Below are positions 52,638 through 63,020 of a stretch of DNA of 64,000 nucleotides, one piece after another. This DNA is from Phytophthora quininea (Eukaryota; Oomycota; Peronosporomycetes; Peronosporales; Peronosporaceae). Location: assembly GCA_011947345.1 (NCBI GenBank), contig JAAVTG010000256.1:124001-188000 (forward strand), written 5' to 3'. Under the pieces are notes generated by a model. That model saw only the letters and a program-made list of their open reading frames with translations. It was not told the origin of the DNA and ran no database searches. The position numbers were made by a program, and so were the translations under genes. How positions within the stretch are numbered: position 1 is the stretch's first letter; every line of letters begins with the position of its first letter.

Positions 52638-53125
52638 AATACTCTGTTGTCGCGCCTGCCACTAAGCAGTAGGCCTTCGGATACCGGGATAAGGGTTTTC
52701 CTGTCCGCAGGAAATGCCGACGAATAGCAAGTTGGGAATCAAATCATTCAGCAATTTTTGCTGTGATTCCAACGTAATCGACTGACTAATCGATCACGAG
52801 CCTATTCCTCACCAAACTGATGGTATTTGGTTCATTGTGTAGTGAAGGCAAGGTACCCGAACCGTATCATGAGAAACGTAAGCGGCTCTGTACATATCGA
52901 CATCGCTCGTGCTGCTGTCAATGCTCGGGCTAACACTCAGCAATGATGATCCGATGCGGTATCTGGTGCTTACGCTCGAATGGCAAGCCCCATCCTCGAA
53001 GTAAACAATCTTTAGGTAGGAATGAATCAGTTACAATACTTTCAAATGGTTATTCCCATGCCGGGATCTGAAGAAGAAATCAACCAAGGACACGTCATAG
53101 GAGTAGCGTTAGTTTCGTATTCGCT
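52638..53125. other. effector-cluster spacer with a diverged direct block
   Basis: A block at about 52823-52925 (TGGTATTTGGTTCA..CCGAACCGTATCA..GCTGCTGTCAATG) is repeated, diverged, at about 55240-55340 in direct orientation, although the RXLR genes beside them are inverted relative to each other. No gene is supported. Confidence 0.5.
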
Positions 53126-53490
53126 AGGTAATGCACAACGAGCACACCACAATTAAAGCACGTTCTCCTCGTGATAATCGCTCGTTGCGATACGGACAAA
53201 AGATCCACGTAAAGTAGTTTTCGTGCCGCCACCACGTGTAGAACGGTTCAAACGGCCGGCGGAATTTCTTCCAGCAGCAGGGTCCACAAAGCCTGGTCTT
53301 GGGGACTTTACGATCCCATGGCATCGGTTGCCAATAGTCCACTTCGTTTTCAGGAATGTTGAGCTCACGGGAGTAAATGCGCTCGATGTTTTTGTTGAAA
53401 CTTTCGCAGCGAACAATCATCTGAAACACTCGAAGACCAAACAGTGTGATGACGAGGTAGGGTAGAAACAGCAGCAAGTAGCTGCCGCCA
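53126..53490 (-). pseudogene. 365-bp fragment duplicated from the multi-pass membrane gene
   Basis: Corresponds base for base (constant offset 5515) to 58641-59005, inside the gene at 56.9-60.6 kb, with about four differences. It encodes LLLFLPYLVITLFGLRVFQM through HENYFTWIFCPYRNERLSRG, i.e. one membrane segment plus a loop. It is cut off abruptly at both ends and cannot make a protein on its own. Confidence 0.93.
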
Positions 53491-55237
53491 ATTCATTTGA
53501 CAGCTAGGCAAGAAAAGAAATCCATGCTGGTTGCACTCCACATTTGCGATTCTGGAGAAATCTGCATCGACACGTCCATGGTTGTTTCTTCTTCACAATT
53601 CGCCAGCCTAAAACCTTTAACGCCCATAATGGCCATCGATCAATTGGTTATCTGGCTGACTGCATCCGCCATGCTCGTCTTTTGGTTGTTGTATTTGCCT
53701 CCACATTCGTCACTGGTACGTTGATGCTGACATTCCTTGTTGGTATCATCCAATGCGTAGCTATCTGCAAGGAACAGCAAGAACTGGCCTTCTTCGAACT
53801 CCTCGGCACGTTGATGCCCTTCAAAGCCGCGAAACCGCGGTGTCAGTGTTTTGATTATGTCATTTAAATACTGCAGCTGGTCGTCGCTGGACTTTCCATC
53901 ATACTTGTTCCCAGCCATTAACTCCTCAGCTACCCGTCCAAACGATGACCAACTGCGCCGGACAATGCTGGGTAATATTAAGGAGACTGCAGTCTCAAAG
54001 CTCTTGTGACGGGTGTCGTTGTCCTCGTAAATTACTAGGGAGGATTCGCTGGAGTGGAATTGCAGACGTTTCTTGGCAGGTTGTTGTACGAGTTGGGAAT
54101 ACGTTCCGTCAACAAACCAGTGGAGTTTCCTTCAGACCACGGTGCAGCAGGTGCCACAGTTCCATTTCTCTCCCCTAATGTGTCATGGCCCGTCGAGTTT
54201 CTGGTGCATTGGAAAAATTCTCCCGCTCCGTTTGCCAACGTTGGGAATTGTAGTAAACACGACAAGATTGCTTTTCAGGTCGACTCTGTCGTTCTCTCGG
54301 GCGAGTGCCCAAGATCGGAAGTTGACGTTGGAACTGCTTGAAGAAGCTCTTGCTCTTCGAAGGTCACCGCGTCTCAGTGAACGAGCAGGATAATAGCTAT
54401 TTTACGAGTGGATTCAAGTCTGAGACGAGAGGCTAGCCTATGTCGAGTGGATCTGGGGCCGAAACATTAGTATCAGCATCCACGCTCCGGAACGCAGTCA
54501 ATCTCCAGCATGCCACGTTTTATCGGATTTCGAAACAGAATGGCGCGCTGGAGGAATTTTCAGATCTCATGGAAGGGAGAGAAGACTGATAAGTACTCCA
54601 ACTGATAGCAATACGCAGATTTATCGTGTTGCGGGCAAGACCATCCTTTTTTTTAGCTTGGAGCTCAGAAAGCACCACTAAATGGTCCGTACCAAGAGGG
54701 TCTGTGCAAGAAGAGCTTAAAACTGTTTTGCGAAATCGGTGTCGGTTTTCAACGCCTTCGCTCCTTGTTGTGACTGCTTTGAACGTACTAATTCCTGCTC
54801 CAAGTGGTATATTTGATCCAGTCAACACTACCAGTAGCTGAAATTTGCGCAGAGCATTCCGCTTGGCATCGGAAAGCAGCAAGATTCATAGTCAAAGTTG
54901 TCGATTAAAATGACCAACGAGTATACTTCAGCTCCCAAAACGATAGAAGTCATAGCGTATTGATGAGAATATTGGCTATCCGATCCGTACATCAACTTCG
55001 TTTTGCAAGAAGAATATGTTTTCGAAAGTTGAGAATACAATTGTGCAGCGCCAAGGTTAGTTTTATCAACTGGCTTCGAACAAACAAGAACTCGACTCAA
55101 ATGATTCAGCAAGATTACGGATAAAATTTATCATGCGTTTTGCTTGTGAGTACAGCGTAATCCACCGACAACCCGATGCACATCCGGAATGTCATCATGA
55201 GCCAGAACCACGACAAATTCGAGCCACTCCTGGTCAA
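53491..55237. other. region of broken, unrecognised coding-like fragments
   Basis: Protein-like stretches occur without a continuous gene: minus 53640-53918 (MAGNKYDGKSSDDQLQYLND...), plus 54054-54341 (FLGRLLYELGIRSVNKPVEF, WPVEFLVHWKNSPAPFANVG) continuing in another frame to about 54440, and minus 54520-55112 (LILIDNFDYESCCF-like, LTGSNIPLGAGISTFKAVTT). I recognise no family. They may be remnants of one or two genes carried along in the duplication. Confidence 0.35.
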
Positions 55238-55390
55238 CATTGGTATTTGGTTCACTATGCAGCGAGCCCGAACCGTATCACGTTAGTGGCTCCCTAAGTA
55301 TCGCTAGGCGGAAAGGAACCTTCGTGCTGTTGTCAATGAACGGATCGTTGGTGGCAATTCCAACAAAAAGGTTTTGCGTCTTCTACAACA

Positions 55391-55410
55391 GTTCCCAATT
55401 TCCCTGGACC
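55391..55410 (+). promoter_or_regulatory. FPR-like promoter block of RXLR copy B
   Basis: GTTCCCAATTTCCCTGGACC, 28-47 bases upstream of the ATG at 55438. Same block as in copy A. Confidence 0.45.
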
Positions 55411-55437
55411 CCGCAAGCCCAACCGTCAAAGTTGCCA

Positions 55438-55884
55438 ATGCGCTTCGGCGCCGTCTTCATCACTGCTGCCGCTCTCGTAGCGAGTTGGGATGTCGCCTTT
55501 AGCGCCACTGACACTACTCTGTCCAAGATGAGTTCCGAGCAACCGATGGGAGTTCGCCACTTGAGAGCCGATGAGGAAGAGCGCATCAATTTCAATCTGT
55601 GGGGCAAAACCACTGACGAGATGCTGGCGGGCTGGAAACAGCTGGACGACGAAATCAAGGCCGCCACAGCCACGAAGGTGAAAGAGCAGATCAAAGCGAA
55701 CGAAATGGTCCGGAAAATCGACACGAACAAGTGGACGCCTGACCAAATAGCTGATGAGTTGGGAATCGCCGCGAAAAGGGCGACCATGAGCAAGAAACAA
55801 CTGAAAGAAGACGGGGATTACCGGCTCTGGGTTCTGTACTCCAAGCGCTACGCCAAGGTGATGAAGAAGGCTAAGACGGCTTAG
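55438..55884 (+). CDS. RXLR-dEER effector, intact, copy B (148 aa)
   Basis: Identical in predicted protein to copy A at 52125-52571, on the opposite strand. Signal peptide 1-22, RHLR 40-43, DEEER 45-49, terminal box ATMSKKQLKEDGDYRLWVLY, then a Lys/Ala tail. The upstream frame is open as far as 55240, but only the ATG at 55438 starts the leader. The 3.3-kb distance from copy A and the near-perfect match point to a very recent duplication-inversion or to gene conversion between the arms. Confidence 0.92.
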   Translation: MRFGAVFITAAALVASWDVAFSATDTTLSKMSSEQPMGVRHLRADEEERINFNLWGKTTDEMLAGWKQLDDEIKAATATKVKEQIKANEMVRKIDTNKWTPDQIADELGIAAKRATMSKKQLKEDGDYRLWVLYSKRYAKVMKKAKTA

Positions 55885-55939
55885 GCCACTCTTCCATAGG
55901 CCAGTAGATATTTTATATCTACTCAAACAGTTTGGACGC

Positions 55940-56235
55940 TGCATTTATCTTGGGACTTTCAGATGATGTTGAAGATCTTCTGTGCGAATATAAACCACTG
56001 GACACTGTGAATACTATCAAGGAGGTCTTTTGGGGGCACCGTTCACCTGGCCATATTGACATTCTGGTGGCGCTCCCCACTCAAGGATGGTCATTTCATT
56101 GGGATGGAACATACCGTCATAGTTGAGGAGTACTTGGCAATGGCAGAGCACCTCAAAGACTCGGTGGAGGTGAAAGAGAAGGTGAAGAGTATCGTGAACG
56201 CGAAAGAGAAAACGACGATGCCGTTCCTACCGCGG
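55940..56235. other. flank of the inverted repeat with coding-like fragments
   Basis: Plus-strand fragments (LGLSDDVEDLLCEYKPLDTV; IVEEYLAMAEHLKDSVEVKE) have protein-like composition but no continuous frame and no known family. Confidence 0.3.
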
Positions 56236-56427
56236 TCGTGTCCATTTTTCGGATCGCTTCGTTCGCTTTGGCCTGCTCTTTCATGTTTCTGGTTTTGGCA
56301 GCCTTGAGTTCATCGTCCGTCATCTCTTATCTGTTCTTGCTTGGGAATTGGCATCGGTGGTGCTAAAAGCGACACCCAAACTGGCAACGACAATGGCAGC
56401 AGCGATGAAGACCGTAGTGAGGCGCAT
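56236..56427 (-). pseudogene. internally deleted RXLR paralog (signal peptide kept, RXLR lost)
   Basis: The ATG at 56427 starts a leader (MRLTTVFIAAAIVVASLGVA then FSTTDAN) closely matching the leader of the 52/55-kb pair. After a short stretch and a stop, the sequence resumes in another frame with DDELKAAKTRNMKEQAKANE and AIRKMDT, matching DDEIKAATATKVKEQIKANEMVRKIDT. The 40-odd residues with RXLR-EER and the domain start are missing, as is the terminal box. A dead third copy of the pair. Confidence 0.75.
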
Positions 56428-56891
56428 GGTTGACTTGGTCAGTCGATTGGTCTTAAGAGGTTCGAGGATATTTGGAAACTGGTGGCCTGAAGACGAATAA
56501 CTTTTTTTCTGGGCTTGCCAACAAGCAACGGACCGATCAACAGAACGGAAAAGCACCGTCGGTACTTATGAAGCCACTAACGTTCTCTTGAGTCATGATA
56601 CGTTTCGAATGCCTTACCTTCATTGCATATTGAACGGGGGAACTCGAATTTGCCAGGCAGTTGTGTCAGATGGGTCGGTCGATTACGTTATAATCAAACA
56701 AAACTTCATGATAATGTTATCCGTAATCCTTGAGCTGAATCATTGGACTTCATACGACAAGCTGATTGCGCTCTTCCACAGCCTGCAAAGCACCATCTTC
56801 GAAGTTTAGGATAAATATCTATGGCCACGTTGTCTTCAGCAACGCATAAATTAAGTAGAGCATGGCAAGCTGTTCTCACGTTCCAAGCGAC
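56428..56891. other. intergenic region
   Basis: Promoter side of the deleted paralog and 3' flank of the membrane-protein gene. One short frame (56588-56809) has no recognisable features. Confidence 0.35.
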
Positions 56892-59800
56892 CTAGTAGTT
56901 GACGTTGGGGTCGTAGTTGAGAGCCCACGCCGCAAAAGCTGAAGCCGAGGCAGAAACGCGACGGAATATCGTTTGCGGTCGCTCCGTGACTGAGTACACC
57001 CGACTTGTGCTTGGCGGAGGTTGCGTCGAATTCGGAGCGACATTTCCGCGTTCCAAGTCGCTCGGATACTCATCGTCCTCGTCCTCTTCATAGTCTTGCA
57101 CACACTCGGTCGCCAACGTGTCCAGGTTGACTTTGTCTTTTCCTTGTCGTGCAGATCGTACGAGTCTGGCATGACGATCACCAAATCTTCATCTCGAGGT
57201 GTCGTGGGTCGGTTGCGCGTTGATAGCAGCGGCGCTTTCTTGGCGTCTCGGCTGCCAATGTGGCTGGTTGATAGCGGTCCATTTGAAATGGCAGACATCG
57301 AGCCTTGTCGGGATATGACGGGGAAAGCATCGTCGGTGCTGGGGCATTTGGTTCGGGCGCTGCATCCACACTCTCGATTTTGTAGTCATTCAAGACACGG
57401 AAGGCTCGTTTGCGTTGCAGTTTTTCCTCTTCACGGCGCTGCAGTCGCTGTGCGGGGGTATCGAACACCCACATGGTCTCTCCGCTTCTGCTACTAGTAG
57501 TCATTCGGGTTCGAGAGCTCGATTCCTCACTATCACTACGCCCGTCCTCTTCAGGGATTTGTTCAAGGCCGGACTCGTTCAACGAGGCCTCATCCTTATT
57601 CTTGTGTTGGTGTTTGCCATGACGACGAAGCTTCATGACAGAACTCGTCAACGAGTGGAAAACCTCCGAGATGTTGGAGTCGTAATGCTTCTCGAACTGA
57701 TCCAGCTTAATCTTGCTGTTGAGTTCTAGGATCTTCCGTTCGCGTAGACTGCACACGTGAAGATCTACATCAGGTTCGCGGTTCTGCTGCTCCTCAGTGC
57801 TGCTGGTCGTGCTGTTGGCGTCCGAGGACTTGTGAGGTTCTTCCTCTTCAGAAACATGTTTGTCGGAGTTGGATTGCGCTCCTTGGGCTGTTCCACGAAA
57901 CGACAAGAAGCTCGTCAGGCTGCGACGAACCCGATCACGACGTAAGGCTTCGATACGCTTTTTCTCCTGGTAAGCACGCAACTTCTCAATTTGCTCCATG
58001 TGCTTCTCGGCACGCTCGACCAGAACCTCCCAGCGCTCACGAAGCTGTTCGGATGTGTAGAATTCGAACTGTGGGTCGTACTGATGTTGCTTGGCCATTA
58101 AACCATCGAGAACTCGGATGAGTTCCCATTTCGGCCCCACACGTTCAACTGCAAGCACCAAAAGCTCGTCGTTGAAGCAGTCGCAGTGTGTAATTCTTTC
58201 GGTGCAGTACGGACACAAGTCCCTCCATCCCCATGTCTTGATAATGAGGTACCAGGCCAAGTCTTGCACGAGTCCCATGAGGGACATCCGCATAATAGCA
58301 GCTAATAAACCAAACCACATGAACTTCTTCAAGAACAAACAACTTCGGAAGGCCCAGATGTAGAAGATCGGAGCTTGAGCCAAAGTAAGCAGTGCAACCA
58401 CAAGCACTTGCAGTAAAAACGCCAATCGGAACGAGAAGCCAGTCATGTCACCACCTGCAGCCTTCGCGCGATAGTATTTCCGCCGCTGTCGAAAAATGAG
58501 CTTGAAAAGCTCCTTAAAAACGGCCTTACCTGCTGATGGCAACACTGAGATTAAGATGGCATACAACACGACAGAAGTGAAGATCGTAATGTCCGTTCCC
58601 CATGAGTCTCGCAACATCACGATGATGAACAGCACGTAGAAGGTAATGTACAACGAGCACACCACAATTAAAGCACGTTCTCCTCGTGATAATCGCTCGT
58701 TGCGATACGGACAAAAGATCCACGTAAAGTAGTTTTCGTGCCGCCACCACGTGTAGAACGGTTCAAACGGCCGACGGAATTTCTTCCAGCAGCAGGGTCC
58801 ACAAAGCCTGGTCTTGGGGACTTTACGATCCCATGGCATCGGTTGCCAATAGTCCACTTCGTTTTCAGGAATGTTGAGCTCACGGGAGTAAATGCGCTCG
58901 ATGTTTTTGTTGAAACTTTCGCAGCGAACAATCATCTGAAACACTCGAAGGCCAAACAGTGTGATGACGAGGTAGGGTAGAAACAGCAGCAAGTAGCTGC
59001 CACCAAGCCATCCCGAAGAGCTGCACGCGTCTGGCATCGGGTTCACCGACATGTACGTAACGTTGAAATGTTCCCAAGCAGGTTTCTTGGCCATCTTCTT
59101 CTTCTGGTCTAAGTTGTAAACGGCTTCACTCGAATACACACTGGTGGGCAATTGATCTGTTCTACAATAGTCGACGCCTGGATTCCGTTCTAAGTTGCAC
59201 GGCTGCACCACGAAATACATTTGCTCCTTGATCGTGTTATCGATGTACGTCGTCGGCAAGTAAGCATACGTCGTACGGAGCTTGGATCCTTCTGCCATGT
59301 ATTTAAACGGCTCGCCATTCACGTAATGCGCGTACTCGTACTCGTTGAGCAGCAGCGCATTAAAATACGTTGAATTTGAGTTTGCACTGGAGTTTTGTGT
59401 ACTAGGAGCTGGGGTTTCGATTGTATAGGTGAGGTGGAAATCCACCTCCTCGAGGAAGTGCAAATACGTGTAGTCCTCTGTGATTTGGACGTCTTGCACT
59501 ACGAATGCGTCCAGGTGCAGCACTTCGTTCAGCTGCAGAGACGATAGCGAAATCCCCAGCCACAGCAGTACTCCAATTCCAATCAACATCCAGATCCAAA
59601 ACTGCACACAACCTCGTCGTTTGCTGTACCTGGTGCCGATATATTTCGTCCAGAAATGTTTGTGTTCTTCCACCATCGGCCGCTCCTGAATGTACGACAA
59701 CCGCTGGGCGAAGTTGCCGTCACTTCCTTCAAAAGTGCTGTCCACGTGACTATCTCGCGGCTTATCGTCCGCCCCTACTGGCAAGGCCGCTGGATCCAGC

Positions 59801-60581
59801 TGAATGTTCGGTTCGTGGCCGATACTCTTGGAATACGCGATGTACGCCTCCAGTAACTCTGTATTGATCATCTCGTCCTCAATCTCCACTTCTCCGTCAC
59901 TGTCTTCATCCTCTGAGCTCACAACTTCATGCGCTTCGTCCGATCCCGACGGTCGCAACTGCGAACTCAGAGACTTCCTCACTCTCTTCTGTTTGAATGT
60001 ATCGAACTGCACTGGTTGTTTGGTATTGGCTAAATGCACCAGCTCTTCGAACAACGCTCGGTTCTCCTTCCTCCTGGCCCTTTGTTCCGGCGTTTCGTCG
60101 CTTCTGGGGGACTCTAAGGGCAACGAAACCTGCTCCTTGACACGTGCTCGTGTCTCCTCTTCTACTGCACTGACAGCAGATTCGGAGGCCGTCCTATTTC
60201 TTGAAAAACGCGTTTGAAAAGGCCTTCGGCGCTGCCTCCTCGTCTTCTCTTGGGCTTGAAGAAACTTCTTTGACTGCTGGGCAGATCGTCCTCTTCGTGG
60301 GTCTCTACGATGGGTTGGGTGGTGGAATTTGGTCCGAAGAACGTGTTGGCAATGGCGTGCTGATGCATCTCCCGTATGCTGCTGTTGTAGCTGCTGACGC
60401 TCGGGTTGGAGCGCGCACTCCACGTCTCTTCTTGGTCGGACGATGGTGGCGGGTCCAGAGCCCGCTGGGCGCTCGGAGTCGGCTCGTTCGACGGCGCGTT
60501 CATTGCAGATGGTCGACAGGAGGCCGCCGCCAATACATTCGCCGCTGCAATCGCCTCCGCGGACGGCGAGCGCGACGCCAT
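56892..60581 (-). CDS. large multi-pass membrane protein, unrecognised family (about 1,220 aa)
   Basis: The likely start is the ATG at 60581 (MASRSPSAEAIAAANVLAAA). That frame has normal composition but must join the long frame (to 57178) by a one-base shift at a T5 run near 60210. Order: a Ser/Asp-rich cytosolic N-terminus; TM1 (FWIWMLIGIGVLLWLGISL, about 59600); a lumenal domain with N-glycosylation sites and Cys pairs (about 59000-59550); then about five TM segments (e.g. YLLLFLPYLVITLFGLRVFQ, ALIVVCSLYITFYVLFIIVM, FRLAFLLQVLVVALLTLAQA) down to about 58230. A CPYCTERITHC-x-C zinc-like loop follows, then a long helical tail (REERWEV-like, EKHYDSNISEVFHSLTSSVM, FDTPAQRLQRREEEKLQRKR). Near 57300 and 57150 the tail moves to other frames (APLLSTRNRPTTPRDEDLVI; then VSASASAFAAWALNYDPNVN), as also in the paralog at the right edge. 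Function unknown; transporter, channel or sensor are all possible. Confidence 0.75.
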
Positions 60582-62046
60582 TCAATGTGCCGGGCGGCGG
60601 GCGAATGTTGGAGTGAGCAAGTGCAGGACGCGTAATCGGCTCTGCCGTACATCGTGTCGCTGGCGCACAGAAAGGACGAATATGTCACGAAGCAGCCAAT
60701 CAGGAACGTCTCGGAATATGATCGCAATATTTGAGGAGAGTGCCTCACTGTGGTTTCGAGATCTGAGTCCAAGCAAGACACTTCAATTACGACAAGATCC
60801 AGCGCTGTGGAAATAGTCTTATTCGTGCGTGCTTGTTTTAGCAGTGCAGGCCAGCGTCCTTCTGTAATACCATTCTGAAGTGATTAAATGTTGGAATGAG
60901 GCTTTTCGACGTTGTTTGAGGGATTACGTCCGTCGAAGTGGAGATGGACGTTTACGCCAACTTCCGGCCGTATACAAAATCCAATACTAATCTGATTCGT
61001 ACAAATTTCCAACATGCAAAATGCGACTTGATCAACGCGCAGATCACTCACCCGAATGGACCCCAACACTTGCACGGTGAGCGTGCTTGGAAAGAAGCAC
61101 ACAGACCACAAAGCAGGATGCAAGGAATATATCTCAGACTAGTCGTGGACTGTCTGGACAGCATGCCTGAAGCTCCTGACCGGAAACTCTCATACGCTTT
61201 CAAGCGGCCCAAGACGAGAGAACCAACGATGCTTCATCGATTGAAGCTGCATCAAGGAGACTAATAACTAATCGTTAAATAGACTACCTTCCTCTCTCTC
61301 TTGCAAGGTGAGCGGCGCCGTCAGGCCATCGCATTGACAACTGCGATCGAAATACAAGACGTGCAGGTGATTGCGAGCCCCAACATGTGCTAGCCCTAGA
61401 TGAGTTCTAGAAAAAAACATTTTTGCAAAGGATTTCCTCGGGGAGTAATCGCGGCCACAATGTAGGTCGTGAAGATCAAGTGTTTTGCAGCTTTCTTGCC
61501 AAGATTTTTTGCTCAAGATCAAGTTCTTCCTCCCGCCATTGCTCAATTTGCCGGGCGCAATCTCAAATCGTCAGGAAGAGCAGCGCATTTCTCCAATCGC
61601 TCCGATAACAGTATTTTTCCGTCGCTAACCTGTTGTGGTCTAGTCTGAGTACATGACACTTCTCTTTTTATTGCAAGAGAGAGAATGATCACAATTCCGC
61701 GGGTAGAGGAAGTCTTGCACTGCCCAGCTGCCGGACGGATACATGCTGGTCCGCTCGGAGGATACACGCAGCATCAGATGAGGATTCAGCGGATGCTCAA
61801 CAACACGTTTCGGTCTAGTCTATGGAGGGGGCAGAAGATCAGGCTTGCAGGAGAGAAACCTCGTTGATAATTGCAACTGCAGCATGGATACATGCTCCAG
61901 CATTCGACAACGAATGCGGTAAGGAGAGAGATACGCTTACGAGTCCAGAATCGAGGTGATGCACAGCTATTAGCCGGCGGTACAGGACACTTGCTAGTCG
62001 CATGACAGGATGTATCCACAACCAGCGTCAACGCGAATGAAATGGA
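60582..62046. other. intergenic region with weak coding-like pieces
   Basis: A plus frame at 60938-61264 (MEMDVYANFRPYTKSNTNLI..., 108 aa) and plus pieces at 61685-61867 and 61818-61960 (IATAAWIHAPAFDNECGKER, DAQLLAGGTGHLLVA then TGA) have protein-like texture. They could be 5' exons or a decayed start of the coiled-coil gene that follows. No complete structure could be built. Confidence 0.3.
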
Positions 62047-63020
62047 CAATGTTCATTGGAATCCATGCAAGTTGGTTTCTGGACTAGCAGTTACGCTACC
62101 CTTGGCAAAACCACTTTTCACAGGGACCATTGATCTCGAAACCGCAGTTGAAAACCTGCGAGCTGCCATCGACCTCGGCCAACAAGATGCAACGTGGAAA
62201 CCCTCAAGCTAAGGAGATGACAACGACCTGGGAGACCTTCCGGAGACGATTAAATCAGCTCGAAGGGGAAATACAAGTGGACCAGCAGCAGCGTCGACAG
62301 CTCGAGCAAGTTCTTGATGACAAGTCTAAGCTTCCATCACCTCAAGATGATCGATTGCAACTGGAACTTCGTGAAATCAAAGCACTCAACAAAGATCTCA
62401 ACCATAAGTTGCAAGCTACTCAGTCGCGCGTCGCTAAGCTGTTGCACTTGAGCGTCGAGCTGCAAGTGGAGAATCGACGACTGAGAAGCAAATATGAAGC
62501 TGTCCAAAAGGATAACGACACACCGGAACACGACAATCAGCAAGAAGAGGAGAACTGTTTTAAGTATTCGCCATTGAGGATCCAGGAAAATACTTGTGAA
62601 GAGAACCAGCGCTCGACTACAGAGCTCAAGCAGGCACTGGACACGATCAGCAGCTTAAAAGAGCCAACAAAAAGCGACCAGACTCGCCAGTGGCAGCACG
62701 CTGAAATAGCGTTGAAAGAGGCCAAGCAAGCGATTCGAGAACTGCAGATGGAAGTAGAAGTTTTACGAAACGAGCGAGACCTGGTCGAGTTTCGAGCGAG
62801 CGAGGCACTAGAGGAGATTGTTGTGCTGAAGGAGAGAATCGCAGAAGGTGATAAGCACAAGAAGCAGTCGGAGACGCTTCTGGCGTTTGTGGAGTGCGCC
62901 CTGGCAAAGAAACAGAAGAAAATCCAGCTCTTGACCGACACGATTGTCAGTATGAAGGACGAATTCTTGCATACGGAACATCGCCACGCTGTTGAGATCA
63001 GAAAAGCGACTCGCAACTGA
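62047..63020 (+). CDS. coiled-coil protein, start uncertain (about 300 aa)
   Basis: The main frame from 62130 (first in-frame ATG at about 62187) to 63020 is almost entirely heptad-like: FRRRLNQLEGEIQVDQQQRR, ELREIKALNKDLNHKLQATQ, KQAIRELQMEVEVLRNERDL and LAKKQKKIQLLTDTIVSMKD. It is probably a structural or scaffold coiled coil; no globular domain is seen. Just upstream a different frame (62047-62215, LAVTLPLAKPLFTGTIDLET, AVENLRAAIDLGQQDATWKP) also looks coded and would join after one base is removed at about 62208, so the true N-terminus is probably longer. Its 3' end overlaps the end of the opposing gene by 23 bases. Confidence 0.6.

Larger units (their letters stand above)
55372..55939 (+). 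repeat. inverted duplication arm B (RXLR cassette)
   Basis: Reverse complement of 52070-52637. The outer border is sharp at 55939 (GTTTGGACGC), where homology ends. Confidence 0.88.

Noticed and set aside
52065..52665. Antisense frames across the RXLR arms
   Set aside because: They are reverse readings of the effector gene, present at both arms only because the arms are duplicated.
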